NCBI GenBank assembly: GCA_903921205.1
Contig: CAIXPF010000180.1
Location: forward strand, 33,436 to 97,435
From: an uncultured Acidimicrobiia bacterium
GTDB taxonomy: Bacteria; Actinomycetota; Acidimicrobiia; Acidimicrobiales; CAIXPF01
Direction: 5' to 3'
Length of the DNA: 64,000 bases
Shown here: piece by piece, positions 29,008-38,576 of the stretch
Position numbering within the stretch: position 1 is the stretch's first letter
Layout: each line of letters begins with the position of its first letter
Made by a program: the position numbers and the translations under genes
The notes under the pieces: generated by a model
Databases searched by the model: none
What the model saw: only the letters and a program-made list of their open reading frames with translations
Told to the model about the DNA's origin: nothing

Positions 29008-31299
29008 TCAGTCGCTCCGTCGGGGTTTGGCCATCGGTCGGTCCTTGGCGGTGTTCGCCTCGCCGCCGGGCAGCACGCGGCGCACGTCGTAGACGCTCTC
29101 GATGCCCTGCACCGCGGCCAGCGCCGACTGCAGGTGGGACGGGTCGCCGATCTCGAAGTCGAAACGCATCTTGGAGACCCGGTCGGGCCCGGTGAGGGTC
29201 TGACAGGCCAGGATGTTGATGTGGTAGTCGGCCAACACCGTGGCCACGTCACGCAGCAGCCGGGTGCGGTCGATCGCCTTCACCTCGATGGCCACCAGGA
29301 AGTGCGACCCCTGCTCGTTGCTCCACTCGACCTCGACGAGCCGGCCCGACTGCGCCCCCATCAAGGAGACCGCGTTCGCACAGTCGGCCCGGTGCACCGA
29401 CACCCCGCGTCCTCGGGTGTGGAAACCGATCACCTCGTCACCGGGAACGGGTGTGCAGCAGCGGGCGAGGCGGATCAGCACGTCCTCGAGGCCCTCGACG
29501 TGCACCGCTGCGGCGCTGCGCCGTCGCTCGGCCTTCTCGGCGCCGAGCACGTTGGTCGACAGCTGCACCTCCTGGTCGGGCTCGGCGGCGGAGAGCAGCC
29601 GTCGGGCCCGCGACGCCACCAGCCGGGCCGACAGGTTTCCCGCACCGACCGCCCGGTACAGCGCGTCGAGGTCGTTGAACTTCAACGCCTGGGCGATCTG
29701 CTCCAGCAACCCGAGCGACAACAGTTGCTGCACCGGCAGGCCGGCCACCCGCAGCGCCGACTCGACCTCCTCGCGACCGTTCTCGGCGACGTCCTCGCGG
29801 TCCTGAGCGGCCAGCCACTGGCGGATCCTGGCCTGGGCCTTCGGGGTGGCCACGGTGGCCAGCCATTCGCGCGACGGGCCGGCCGTGGGCGTCTTCGTGG
29901 TGAAGATCTCCACCGTCTCGCCCGAGTGCAACGGTGTGTCGAGGCTGACGAGGCGGGCATCGACCTTGGCGCCGATGCAGGCATGGCCGATCTCGGTGTG
30001 GATGGCGTAGGCGAAGTCGACCGGCGTCGAGCCGACGGGCAGGCTGAGCACGGCGCCCTTGGGGGTGAAGACCATCACCTCGTCCTGGTCGAGATCGACC
30101 TTGAGGTTGGCCATGAACTCCTTGGGGTCCGCGATGTCGCCCTGCCAGTCGACGATGCGGTCCAACCACTCCATGTCGGCCGCCGCCGACTTGTAGCGCC
30201 AGTGGGCGGCGACCCCGTATTCGGAGCGGAGGTTCATCTCCACCGTGCGGATCTGCACCTCGAGCAACTTCGCCTGCGGGCCGATCACCGTCGTGTGCAA
30301 CGACTGGTAGTTGTTGAACTTCGGCATGGCGATGAAGTCCTTGAAGCGGCCCTGCACCGGCTTCCACGCCGCATGGATCGAGCCCACGGCGGCGTACGCG
30401 TCCTTGACGGTGTGCACCAGCACCCGGATGCCGACGAGATCGAAGATCTCGTTGAACTCCCGGCCCTTGACCACCATCTTCTCGTAGATGCTCCACAGGT
30501 GTTTCGGACGGCCGGTGACCTCGGCCTCGATGCCCAGCTCACCGAGCCGCTGGCGTACCTCCTCGATGACCTGGGTCAGGTAGAGCTCACGCTCGGGGGT
30601 GCGGTTCCACACCATGGTGTCGATCTCGGCATACCGCTTGGGATGCAGCGCCGCGAAGGCGAGGTCTTCGAGTTGCTGGCGCATGTCCTGCATGCCGAGC
30701 CGGTGGGCCAACGGCGCATAGACGTCGAGGGTCTCCCGGGCGATGCGGTGCTGCGCCTCCACCGACATCGCGGCGAGGGTGCGCATGTTGTGCAGCCGGT
30801 CGGCCAGCTTGATGATCAGGACTCGCAGGTCCTTCGCCATCGCCACGATCATCTTGCGCAACGTGGCGGCCTGCTGGTCCTCCCGGCTGGCGAACTGCAT
30901 CCGGTCGAGCTTCGTGACGCCGTCGACGATGAGGGCGACCTCGGGCGGGAACTCCCGCTCGAGGTCGAGCAGGGTCACCGAGGTGTCCTCCACCACATCG
31001 TGCAGCAGGGCCGCGGCGATGGTGACCGGGTCGTTGGTCTGCTCGGCGACGATCAGCGCCACCGCGAGCGGGTGGGAGATGTAGGACTCCCCCGACTTGC
31101 GCATCTGACCGGCGTGCAGACCCGCCGCCAACTCCCATGCCCGGCCGACCAGCTCGGCCTCGGCCCGCGCCTGACGTCCCTCGAAACCGGCGATGAGCGG
31201 CTCGATCTCCGCGGCGCGTTCGTTCCCGTCGCGCAACCAGGGCAGCACTCGATCGCCCGTGACCATCGCCAACCGCCTTTCCATCGCCGAAGAGGCCAC
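29008..31299 (-). CDS. rel: bifunctional (p)ppGpp synthetase/hydrolase Rel
   Basis: Single RelA/SpoT homologue of 763 aa. The HD hydrolase domain (about 50-200) retains HDVVEDT and the synthetase domain (about 250-370) retains GRPKHLWSIYEKM and YQSLHTTV. The RFKD motif is of the RxKD type typical of bifunctional Rel. TGS, helical, zinc-finger and ACT domains follow (ACT about 680-745). Start alternatives are MERRLAMV (31284) or the Met used here. apt is immediately upstream, the classic apt-rel pair. Confidence 0.97.
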   Translation of the reverse strand: MASSAMERRLAMVTGDRVLPWLRDGNERAAEIEPLIAGFEGRQARAEAELVGRAWELAAGLHAGQMRKSGESYISHPLAVALIVAEQTNDPVTIAAALLHDVVEDTSVTLLDLEREFPPEVALIVDGVTKLDRMQFASREDQQAATLRKMIVAMAKDLRVLIIKLADRLHNMRTLAAMSVEAQHRIARETLDVYAPLAHRLGMQDMRQQLEDLAFAALHPKRYAEIDTMVWNRTPERELYLTQVIEEVRQRLGELGIEAEVTGRPKHLWSIYEKMVVKGREFNEIFDLVGIRVLVHTVKDAYAAVGSIHAAWKPVQGRFKDFIAMPKFNNYQSLHTTVIGPQAKLLEVQIRTVEMNLRSEYGVAAHWRYKSAAADMEWLDRIVDWQGDIADPKEFMANLKVDLDQDEVMVFTPKGAVLSLPVGSTPVDFAYAIHTEIGHACIGAKVDARLVSLDTPLHSGETVEIFTTKTPTAGPSREWLATVATPKAQARIRQWLAAQDREDVAENGREEVESALRVAGLPVQQLLSLGLLEQIAQALKFNDLDALYRAVGAGNLSARLVASRARRLLSAAEPDQEVQLSTNVLGAEKAERRRSAAAVHVEGLEDVLIRLARCCTPVPGDEVIGFHTRGRGVSVHRADCANAVSLMGAQSGRLVEVEWSNEQGSHFLVAIEVKAIDRTRLLRDVATVLADYHINILACQTLTGPDRVSKMRFDFEIGDPSHLQSALAAVQGIESVYDVRRVLPGGEANTAKDRPMAKPRRSD

Positions 31300-31307
31300 C
31301 CCGTGGT

Positions 31308-31835
31308 TCAGTACGTCAGCAGACTGGCCACCGACACGTCGGGAAGCTGGGCCCGGCCGTCGAGGAAGGAGAGCTCCATCAGGAACGAGGCCCCAACCAC
31401 CGTCGCCCCGGCACCGCGCAGCAACTGCACCGCAGCGGCGGCCGTTCCCCCCGTGGCGAGCACGTCGTCGACGATCAGCACACCATCGCCGGGTCCGACC
31501 GCGTCGACGTGCATCTCGAGCGACTCCGAGCCGTACTCCAGGGAGTAGCTGACGCTGTTGGTGCGATAGGGCAGCTTGGCCGGCTTGCGCAGCGGCACGA
31601 ACCCGACGCCGAGGTGGAACGCCACGGCGGCACCGAGGAGGAACCCTCGGGCCTCGATTCCCACCACCCGGTCGATCGGACCGTCCGTCGGGAGGGCCGC
31701 CAGCTGTTCGATGGTGGCAACCCAGGCCGGGCCGTCACCCAGCAGGGGGGTGATGTCCTTGAACATGATGCCCGGCTTGGGGAAGTCGGGGATGTCCCGG
31801 ATCAGGGAGCTCAGCACCGAAGGGTCGTACGCCAC
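31308..31835 (-). CDS. apt: adenine phosphoribosyltransferase
   Basis: Salvages adenine with PRPP to AMP. 175 aa from a GTG start. Contains IPDFPKPGIMFKDITPLL, VVGIEARGFLLGAAVA, and the PRPP-binding loop VLIVDDVLATGGTA. It ends eight bases before rel. The secF-apt-rel order matches mycobacteria, although here a 61-base gap separates it from secF. Confidence 0.97.
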   Translation of the reverse strand: MAYDPSVLSSLIRDIPDFPKPGIMFKDITPLLGDGPAWVATIEQLAALPTDGPIDRVVGIEARGFLLGAAVAFHLGVGFVPLRKPAKLPYRTNSVSYSLEYGSESLEMHVDAVGPGDGVLIVDDVLATGGTAAAAVQLLRGAGATVVGASFLMELSFLDGRAQLPDVSVASLLTY

Positions 31836-31896
31836 CCATCAACCGTACCGCGTCGACCCCGGCGCGCTGCCAGTGCCGGGGCGGCCCGACCCACGG

Positions 31897-33006
31897 TCAG
31901 CGGCGTTTGTTCTTGCGGGGCCGCGGCGGATGGCTCGCCGAGTACCCGGCGGGCAGCTTCTTGCCCGACGTGGTGCCGGAATCGGCGGCCGGCGTCTCCG
32001 CAGCGGCCACGGTGGCCGCAGCGGCCTTGCGGCCGGCAGCCCGACGCGGCTCCCCGGTCGGCTTGGAGGCAAGCCGCTCGCGCACCGTCCGGTAGGCCGG
32101 CGAACGCTCATTGAGGTACGCCACGATCGGGGTCGCCACGAAGATCGACGAGTACACCCCCACGAGCAGGCCGATCAGCAGGGCGATACCGAACTCCTGC
32201 AGGGTCGTCGCCCCGAAGATCAACGAGCCGACCACCAGGATCGACAGCACCGGCAGCACCGCCGTGAGGCTGGTGTTGATCGAGCGCATGAGCACCTGGT
32301 TCAGCGACAGGCTGGCCATCTCGGTGTAGGTCATCCGGCCGGCAACCGAGACCATCGGTGTGTTGTCCTTGATCCGGGCGTACACAACGACCGTGTCGTA
32401 GAGCGAGAATCCGAGGATGGTGAGAAAGGCGATCACCGTGGCAGGGGTGACCTCGATCTGCAGCAGCGAGTACACGCCGATGCTGATCACGATGTCGTGC
32501 ACCACGGCGACAAGGGCACCCACCGCCATACGCCAGTCGCGCAGGGCGAAGGTGATGTACAGCGAGACCGCTATGAAGAACAGCACCAAGGCCCGGAGCG
32601 CCTTGTTGGAGATCTCGTTGCCCCACGAGGGCCCGACGGTGGTGACGGCGATCTGCGTGGCATCGATCTCGGCGGCGCCGGCGAGGGCCTGGCGCACCTC
32701 CTGGATCTTGGCGGGATCGGTGGTCCCGGACTGCACACGCACCAGGTCGGTACCCACGGTCTGGATCTTCGACTCGGCTTCGCCGAGCGGGCGCAACACG
32801 TCACGGGTCTCGGACACGCTCAGCGACGAGGTGGGGACATCCCAGGCGGTACCGCCCTCGAAGTCGAGGCCGAGGTTGAGCCCACGCAGGAGCAGCAGAC
32901 CCACACTCAGCACGACCATCGCCGCCGAGGCCGTGAGCCCGTAGCGCCACAGCCGGACGAAGTCGTAGTTGTTCTCGCCCCGGAACAGGCGCCGCAGACC
33001 GCTCAT
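31897..33006 (-). CDS. secF: protein translocase subunit SecF
   Basis: Membrane partner of SecD that uses the proton-motive force to complete Sec export. 369 aa with six membrane segments and an external loop (about 50-140). The N-terminal LGLDFEGGTAWDV and the conserved TM4 region ILGFSLYDTVVVYARIKDN are present. The C-terminal tail (about 310-369) is basic and Ala/Pro-rich, ending PPRPRKNKRR. ATG 33006 overlaps the secD stop (ATGA). Confidence 0.97.
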   Translation of the reverse strand: MSGLRRLFRGENNYDFVRLWRYGLTASAAMVVLSVGLLLLRGLNLGLDFEGGTAWDVPTSSLSVSETRDVLRPLGEAESKIQTVGTDLVRVQSGTTDPAKIQEVRQALAGAAEIDATQIAVTTVGPSWGNEISNKALRALVLFFIAVSLYITFALRDWRMAVGALVAVVHDIVISIGVYSLLQIEVTPATVIAFLTILGFSLYDTVVVYARIKDNTPMVSVAGRMTYTEMASLSLNQVLMRSINTSLTAVLPVLSILVVGSLIFGATTLQEFGIALLIGLLVGVYSSIFVATPIVAYLNERSPAYRTVRERLASKPTGEPRRAAGRKAAAATVAAAETPAADSGTTSGKKLPAGYSASHPPRPRKNKRR

Positions 33007-34739
33007 GCCGTTGCCTCCGCGCCCTGGTGCCCCCGGGACTCACGCACGCCGAACGCCGATGGCCGACGCGCCGCCAGGCCGCTCTGCGACAGCAGCAGCA
33101 CTGCCGGCCGCATGAAGAAGTACGACGCCACCAGGTCGAGCAGGGTGGACAGCCCGAGGTAGAGGGCGAAGCCCTTCACCGGACCGACCGTCAGCCAGTA
33201 CAGCAGCACCGCGCCGATGAGCGACACGAGGTCGGCCTTGATGATCGTGCTCATGGCCCCATGGAAGGCCCGCTGGGCCGACGAGCGCATGGTGCGACCG
33301 CCCACCATGTCGTCCTTGATCTGCTCGAAGTAAACGATGTTGGAGTCGATCGACACGCCGATCGACACGATGATGCCGACCACACCGGACAACGACAACG
33401 CCAGGCCGCGTGTCTCGCCCAACCAGGCGATGATGGCCCACAGCAACCCGAAGCTGAGGCCCAGCGACGTCAGCGCCACCAGGCCGAGGATGCGGTAGTA
33501 GACGAGGATGTAGATCGCCACGATGGCCAGGCCGATGAGGCCGGCGGCCACGCCCGCCTTGAGCGCATCACGGCCGATGGTGGCCGACACGTCCTGGGTC
33601 TGCTGCCGCTCGAACTGCACCGGTAGGGCACCGTAGCGGAGCTTCTGGGCGAGCTCTTTGGCCTCGTCCTGGGTGAACGAGCCGGTGATGACGGCGTTGT
33701 TGCCGGTGCTGAACGTGCTGTTCACGCTGGGCGCCGAGATCACGATGCCGTCGAGCACTGCGGCGAGGCGGCCGGTGGGGCAGACCTGCGGGTTGCTCGC
33801 CTGGTAGCAGGCCGCTGCCGCCTGTCGCCAGGTACCGACGTTCTCGTCGCCGTCCTTGAAGGTGATCTCCACCAGCCACTGCCCGTTGCTGGGGTCGAGC
33901 GTGGCCTGTGTCTTCTCGGCCACGAGGGCATCACCGGTGACCAGGGTGGGCCCGAGGGCGTAGCGGAAGGTCTCCTGGCGGGTCTTGCGGTCGTACTCGG
34001 GCAGGATCACCGTGGCGTCGTTGGTGTCCTCGTCACGCGGCGTGACCGGTGGCCAGGACATGTCGATCGTGTCGGTCGTCGATGCGGGCACCGTCGACGC
34101 CGTGACCGTCGTGCTGGTGACACCTCCGACCGTCGTCGTGGTGTCCCCCGAGGTCGGGGCGGACGTGGTCGACGGTGCCGGCGTCGACTGCCGTCGGGGT
34201 AGCGGGCCGAGTGCGTACTCGCCCGATGCCGCACCGCCCGGCAGGCCCAGGCTCTGCTCGTTCTTGGAGGTCGAGGTCGCCGCCACGGTGGTGGACACCG
34301 CCGGCACCGACGAGGTGGAGGTCACGTTGGCGCCGTTCCCGCTGACACTGCCCACCGTCGTGGAGGTCACGGGAGCGAGCAGCTCGGGGTTCGGGAAGGT
34401 CTGCAGGACCGGCCGGAACCGCAGCTCCGCGGTGGAGCCCACCAGCTCGAGCGCCCGCTCGCGGTCCTTGACGCCCGGCAACTGGACGACCACGTTGCCG
34501 CCCTGGATGGTGATGTCCGGTTCGGCCACCCCGATGGCGTCGACGCGGTTCCGGATCACCGCGACGGCCTGGCTGATCTGCTCCTCGTCGGCGACGGAGG
34601 TGGGTTTGAGGACCACCGCCACGCCGCCCTGCAGGTCGAGACCGAGCAAGGGCGACCAACCTGCCGCCAGTACCGCGGCGACCAGGCCGACGACGACGAC
34701 GACGAACGTGATGAGAGTGGGCAGACCGGACCGGCGCAC
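33003..34739 (-). CDS. secD: protein translocase subunit SecD with a long Thr/Ser-rich insertion
   Basis: 578-aa RND-type translocase subunit. TM1 (about 8-26), GLDLQGGVAVVL, P1 head, and TM2-6 with VSIDSNIVYFEQIKDD holding the conserved TM4 Asp. Residues about 121-228 are an extra low-complexity stretch of Thr, Ser, Val, Ala and Pro (TSGDTTTTVGGVTSTTVTAS is typical) inside the external head region. It is encoded in frame with normal codon bias. The GTG start lies two bases after yajC. Confidence 0.96.
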   Translation of the reverse strand: MRRSGLPTLITFVVVVVGLVAAVLAAGWSPLLGLDLQGGVAVVLKPTSVADEEQISQAVAVIRNRVDAIGVAEPDITIQGGNVVVQLPGVKDRERALELVGSTAELRFRPVLQTFPNPELLAPVTSTTVGSVSGNGANVTSTSSVPAVSTTVAATSTSKNEQSLGLPGGAASGEYALGPLPRRQSTPAPSTTSAPTSGDTTTTVGGVTSTTVTASTVPASTTDTIDMSWPPVTPRDEDTNDATVILPEYDRKTRQETFRYALGPTLVTGDALVAEKTQATLDPSNGQWLVEITFKDGDENVGTWRQAAAACYQASNPQVCPTGRLAAVLDGIVISAPSVNSTFSTGNNAVITGSFTQDEAKELAQKLRYGALPVQFERQQTQDVSATIGRDALKAGVAAGLIGLAIVAIYILVYYRILGLVALTSLGLSFGLLWAIIAWLGETRGLALSLSGVVGIIVSIGVSIDSNIVYFEQIKDDMVGGRTMRSSAQRAFHGAMSTIIKADLVSLIGAVLLYWLTVGPVKGFALYLGLSTLLDLVASYFFMRPAVLLLSQSGLAARRPSAFGVRESRGHQGAEATA

Positions 34740-34741
34740 GC

Positions 34742-35170
34742 CTAGCTCTTGCCCTTATCGGCCGCCTCGGCCACGTCGGTGGCGTCGTCAGCAGCCAGCG
34801 GCGCATCGGCGGGCACGGCGGGCGGCGCTGCCGATGCGTTACCCCCACCGAACATCGACGACAGCTTGCCGGCGATACCGCCGGCGGGGACCGCAGCCGG
34901 AGCCGGGGCCGGGCTCGTGGCCGAGAAGACCCGATCGGCGATAGCCCGGCGGGCGATCTTGATCTCGATGTCGGGGGCGATCTCGAGGTAGACGCTGTCG
35001 CCGTCGACCTCGGTCACCCCACCGTAGATACCGCCCGTGGTGATCACCTCGTCGCCAGGGCCGAGCGAGCTCATCAGGTCGGCCTGGGCCTTCTGCTTCT
35101 TCTTCTGGGGAACGATGAGGAAGAAGTACATGACGCCGAGGAGGAGTACGGGCAGGAGAAGGTTGGCCAT
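34742..35170 (-). CDS. yajC: preprotein translocase accessory protein YajC
   Basis: Single-pass membrane protein that associates with SecDF. 142 aa. The N-terminal membrane segment LLLPVLLLGVMYFFLIVPQ is followed by KKKQKAQADLMSSLGPGDEVITTGGIYG, the family signature. The C-terminal 50 residues are a disordered Ala/Pro/Asp-rich extension longer than in E. coli YajC. It lies 12 bases downstream of tgt in the common order queA-tgt-yajC-secD-secF. Confidence 0.96.
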   Translation of the reverse strand: MANLLLPVLLLGVMYFFLIVPQKKKQKAQADLMSSLGPGDEVITTGGIYGGVTEVDGDSVYLEIAPDIEIKIARRAIADRVFSATSPAPAPAAVPAGGIAGKLSSMFGGGNASAAPPAVPADAPLAADDATDVAEAADKGKS

Positions 35171-35182
35171 GGCTGGGTCAGG

Positions 35183-36295
35183 CTAGCGCCCGCCCCAGAC
35201 ATCCAACACGTCATTGCGGAAGGATTCGAAGGTTCCGGCCACGATCGAGAGCCGGCAGCGGTCCATCAGCCGGGCGAGCCACCACAGGTTGTGCAGGGTG
35301 AGCAGGCGCATCGCCGTGAGCTCGTGGACCGAGAGCAGATGCCGGAGGTAGGCCCGCGAGTACCGCGACGTGAGCGGGCAGACCGCATCGGGATCGAGCG
35401 GCTGGTCGTCGGTGGCGTAGCGAGCGTTGCGCAGGTTCATCCGGCCGGCGTCGGTGAGCACCGTGCCGTGACGGGCGAGCCGGGTCGGTAGCACGCAGTC
35501 GAACAGGTCGATCCCGTTCGCCACGCCCTCGATCAGGCCGGCCGGATCGCCCACCCCCATCAGGTAGCGGGGCTGATCGACCGGCAGCAAGTCGGTGGCA
35601 GCGGCTATCGCGGGCACCATCTCCTGGCGAGACTCCCCCACCGACAGTCCACCGAGGGCGTACCCGTCGAAGCCGATGCCGGTCACGGCCCGGGCGCTGA
35701 TCGCCCGCAGCGCAGGGTCGATGCCGCCCTGCACGATCCCGAACTGCTCCTGGTAGGCGGGCCGGCGGTCCGCCGTGGCGTCCCAGTGCCGGCGGGCCCG
35801 TTCGGCCCAGCGGTGGGTGCGTTCCATGGCCGCCACGACCACGGCGTCGGGGGCCGGCAGACCGGGGCACACATCGAGCGCCATCTGGATGTCGGCGCCG
35901 ATGAGCGCCTGCACCTCCACGGCGCGTTCGGGACCGAGGCGGTGGTAGGAGCCGTCGTAGGTCGACTGGAAGGTCGCCCCGTCCTCGTCGACCTTGGGCT
36001 CGAGTGAGAAGATCTGGAAGCCGCCGGAATCGGTGAGCAGATGGCCGGACCAGTCCATGAAGCGGTGCAGGCCGCCGCGCTCGGCGATGGCCTCGGCCCC
36101 CGGGCGGAGCATCAGGTGATAGGTGTTGCCCAGCACGATGCGGGCCCCCAGCCGCTCGAGGTCCTCGGTGTCGAGGGTGCGGACCGCGCCCCGGGTGCCG
36201 ACGGGCATGAACAACGGGGTCGGCAGCACACCGCGGTTGGTATGGAGTTGGCCCGCACGGGCTGCGCCGTCGGTGGCGTCGATGGTCAGTTGCAC
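35183..36295 (-). CDS. tgt: queuine tRNA-ribosyltransferase (Tgt) with an altered zinc site
   Basis: Exchanges G34 for preQ1 in tRNAs with GUN anticodons. 370 aa from GTG 36295. Active-site residues are intact: Asp89 in LLTDSGGFQIF, GIVQGGID, and the nucleophile Asp266 in LFDCVLPTR. The C-terminal zinc site is not. The usual C-x-C-x2-C becomes A304-V-C306-P-L-T309 in LDPDAVCPLTSRYSRAY, leaving one Cys plus His335 in LHNLWW. Upstream in-frame residues to 36466 do not resemble Tgt and were excluded. Confidence 0.93.
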   Translation of the reverse strand: MQLTIDATDGAARAGQLHTNRGVLPTPLFMPVGTRGAVRTLDTEDLERLGARIVLGNTYHLMLRPGAEAIAERGGLHRFMDWSGHLLTDSGGFQIFSLEPKVDEDGATFQSTYDGSYHRLGPERAVEVQALIGADIQMALDVCPGLPAPDAVVVAAMERTHRWAERARRHWDATADRRPAYQEQFGIVQGGIDPALRAISARAVTGIGFDGYALGGLSVGESRQEMVPAIAAATDLLPVDQPRYLMGVGDPAGLIEGVANGIDLFDCVLPTRLARHGTVLTDAGRMNLRNARYATDDQPLDPDAVCPLTSRYSRAYLRHLLSVHELTAMRLLTLHNLWWLARLMDRCRLSIVAGTFESFRNDVLDVWGGR

Positions 36296-36338
36296 AGGGG
36301 GCCAGTATCGCCGGTGCCGCCCGCCTGCCCCGAGCCAC

Positions 36339-37403
36339 TCATCGGGGTTCGTCCCGTCGCGGGGCGGCTCGTTGCAGCAGCATGGCATCCCCGAAGGACA
36401 GGAATCGGTAGTCCTCGGCCAGTGCCGTGCGGTAGAGATCGCGCCATCGGGCGCCGACGAAGGCATCGATCATGACCAACAGCGACGAACGCGGGACGTG
36501 GAAGTTCGTCAACAGTCGGTCCACCACCGCGAAGGGGTGGGGACGGCGGATGAAGAGATCGGTCGATCCCTCGCTGAACCCTGTCGCCGCCCACGACTCG
36601 AGGGTACGGACCACCGTGGTACCCACCGCCACCACGGTGCGGCCCTCGACGCGCGCCGCAGAGAGCAGTTCGAGCGTCGACGGCGGAATACGGAAGCGCT
36701 CCTGGTGCATCACGTGGTCCTCGACCCGTGACACGGTGATCGGCCGGAACGTCCCCAGCCCGACCACCAGTTCCACGGTGGCCAGGGTCACCCCTCGATC
36801 GGCCAGCGCCTCGAGCACCGACGGTGACAGGTGCAGGCCGGCCGTCGGCGCAGCGACCGAGGCGGGGCGTCGGGCGAAGACGGTCTGGTAGCGCTCGGCG
36901 TCCTCCAACGGTGCGGTGATGTAGGGCGGCAGCGGCACCTGGCCCCACCGCTCCAACAGCTCGGACACCGGGGCCTCTCCGGCGAAGGCCACCTCCCAGC
37001 GCCCCTCCCCCAGCGATGCCCGTAGCTCGACGGCCAACTCCGGCGCATCGCCTGCGCCACTGGCACCGGAATCGGCGGGCGCGAGCACCTCGCCGGGCCG
37101 CAGCCGGCGACTGGGGCGCACCAAGGCCTCCCAGATGCGTTCCGACCGGGCCTCGAGCAGCAGCACCTCGACCGCAGCACCCGTCGCCCTCCGCAGCGCC
37201 AGCCGGGCCGGGATGACCCGGGTGTCGTTCACCACCAGCAGATCACCGGGCTCGAGCAGGTCGGGCAGGTCCGACACCCGGCGGTGCCACGGTTCCTGCC
37301 CCGGGCCCCGGTCGACCAGCAGGCGCGCCGAGTGACGCGGGGTCGCCGGGTGCTGGGCGATCCGTTCGTCGGGGAGGTCGTAGTCGAAGTCGTCGATGTC
37401 CAT
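36339..37403 (-). CDS. queA: S-adenosylmethionine:tRNA ribosyltransferase-isomerase
   Basis: Adds the epoxycyclopentane ring to preQ1 in tRNA, using the ribosyl group of SAM. 354 aa. DFDYDLPDERIAQHPATPR opens the protein, followed by VNDTRVIPARL, PTAGLHLSPSVLEAL and GLGTFRPI, and it ends DAMLLQRAAP. With tgt downstream it gives late queuosine synthesis. The preQ1 genes (queCDE, folE) are not in the window. A 126-base gap separates it from ruvB. Confidence 0.97.
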   Translation of the reverse strand: MDIDDFDYDLPDERIAQHPATPRHSARLLVDRGPGQEPWHRRVSDLPDLLEPGDLLVVNDTRVIPARLALRRATGAAVEVLLLEARSERIWEALVRPSRRLRPGEVLAPADSGASGAGDAPELAVELRASLGEGRWEVAFAGEAPVSELLERWGQVPLPPYITAPLEDAERYQTVFARRPASVAAPTAGLHLSPSVLEALADRGVTLATVELVVGLGTFRPITVSRVEDHVMHQERFRIPPSTLELLSAARVEGRTVVAVGTTVVRTLESWAATGFSEGSTDLFIRRPHPFAVVDRLLTNFHVPRSSLLVMIDAFVGARWRDLYRTALAEDYRFLSFGDAMLLQRAAPRRDEPR

Positions 37404-37529
37404 GGCGCGGTACTGGGTCCGGATCGCTGATGCGGGGGCGTTGGTCGCGGGTTCCGACGGGAGGTTCCTCCGAGGCCCGGACCGGTCGCAAGCCGGACGG
37501 CGGAGACCCGGTTGCCCGTAGGCCCGGAC

Positions 37530-38573
37530 TCAGGCCCGGTCGTCGTCGAAAAGGCTGGCGGCCGCAGGTGGGGGGTCGGCAGGGGCGGTGAGGCCCAGGT
37601 GATGCCAGGCCGCTGCGGTGGCCATGCGGCCGCGCGGGGTGCGGATGAGCATGCCGCGCTGGATGAGGAACGGCTCGTAGACGTCCTCCACCGTCTCGGT
37701 GGGTTCGGCCACGCTGATGGCCAGCGTGCTCAGCCCCACCGGCCCGCCGCCGAAACGCCGGCACAACGCGTCGAGGATGGCCCGGTCGACCTTGTCCAGC
37801 CCGAGCTCGTCGACACCGAAAAGCGCCAGGCCGGCCTTGGCCACGCCGAGGTCGATAACGCCGCCTGCACGCACCTCGGCGAAGTCCCGAACCCGGCGCA
37901 ACAGACGGTTGGCGATCCGCGGCGTGCCCCGGGCCCGGCGGGCGATCTCGTAGGCACCGTCGGGCACGATGCGGACCCCGAGGATGTCTGCGGCCCGGGT
38001 GACGATGTCCTGCAGCTCGCCCGGGTCGTAGTACTCCAGCCGGGCCACGTGCCCGAACCGATCGCGCAGCGGCCCGGTGATGAGCCCGGTGCGGGTCGTG
38101 GCGCCGATCAGGGTGAACCGCGGCAGCTCGAGCCGCAGCGTGCGCGCCGCAGGGCCTTTGCCCAGCACGATGTCGAGCTGGAAGTCCTCCATCGCCGGGT
38201 AGAGGACCTCCTCGACGGGGCGGGCGAGACGGTGGATCTCGTCGATGAACAGCACGTCGCCGGGTTCGAGCTTGGTCAGGACCGCGGCGACATCGCCCTG
38301 CCGCTCGAACGCCGGGCCGGAGGTCACGTGCAGCGTCACCCCTGCCTCGGCGGCCACGATGCCGGCGAGCGTGGTCTTGCCCAGGCCCGGTGGCCCGGCG
38401 AAGAGCAGGTGGTCCACGGGCTGACCCCGCCGCTGGGCTGCTTCGAGCATGACCTGAAGGTGCTCGCGCAGCTCGGCCTGGCCCACGAACTCGGCAAGTA
38501 GCCGGGGCCGCAGGCCGACCTCGGCCACCTCCTCATCGGCGGCTGCCACGGGGTCGAGGAACTCGTCGCGCAC
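37530..38573 (-). CDS. ruvB: Holliday-junction branch-migration ATPase RuvB
   Basis: AAA+ motor of the RuvAB complex. 347 aa from a GTG start. Contains [12 protein letters not shown], Walker [10 protein letters not shown], Walker [11 protein letters not shown], sensor 1 [10 protein letters not shown], and a winged-helix C-terminus with [18 protein letters not shown]. It lies three bases after ruvA in the standard ruvC-ruvA-ruvB order. Confidence 0.98.
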   Translation of the reverse strand: MRDEFLDPVAAADEEVAEVGLRPRLLAEFVGQAELREHLQVMLEAAQRRGQPVDHLLFAGPPGLGKTTLAGIVAAEAGVTLHVTSGPAFERQGDVAAVLTKLEPGDVLFIDEIHRLARPVEEVLYPAMEDFQLDIVLGKGPAARTLRLELPRFTLIGATTRTGLITGPLRDRFGHVARLEYYDPGELQDIVTRAADILGVRIVPDGAYEIARRARGTPRIANRLLRRVRDFAEVRAGGVIDLGVAKAGLALFGVDELGLDKVDRAILDALCRRFGGGPVGLSTLAISVAEPTETVEDVYEPFLIQRGMLIRTPRGRMATAAAWHHLGLTAPADPPPAAASLFDDDRA

Positions 38574-38576
38574 GGC

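Noticed and set aside
20378..31299. T-box or other riboswitch leaders upstream of alaS, hisS, aspS or thrS
   Set aside because: The gaps are too short (about 45-115 bases) and lack the T-box sequence or a specifier stem. No SAM riboswitch was recognised before metK either.
27646..31548. A 1300-codon open frame on the plus strand across hisS and rel
   Set aside because: Antisense to two complete, well-conserved genes. Its sequence is His/Gly/Arg-rich with no recognisable domain, the usual product of a stop-poor antisense frame in high-GC DNA. The same applies to long plus-strand frames at 49686-53318 and 58507-61707.
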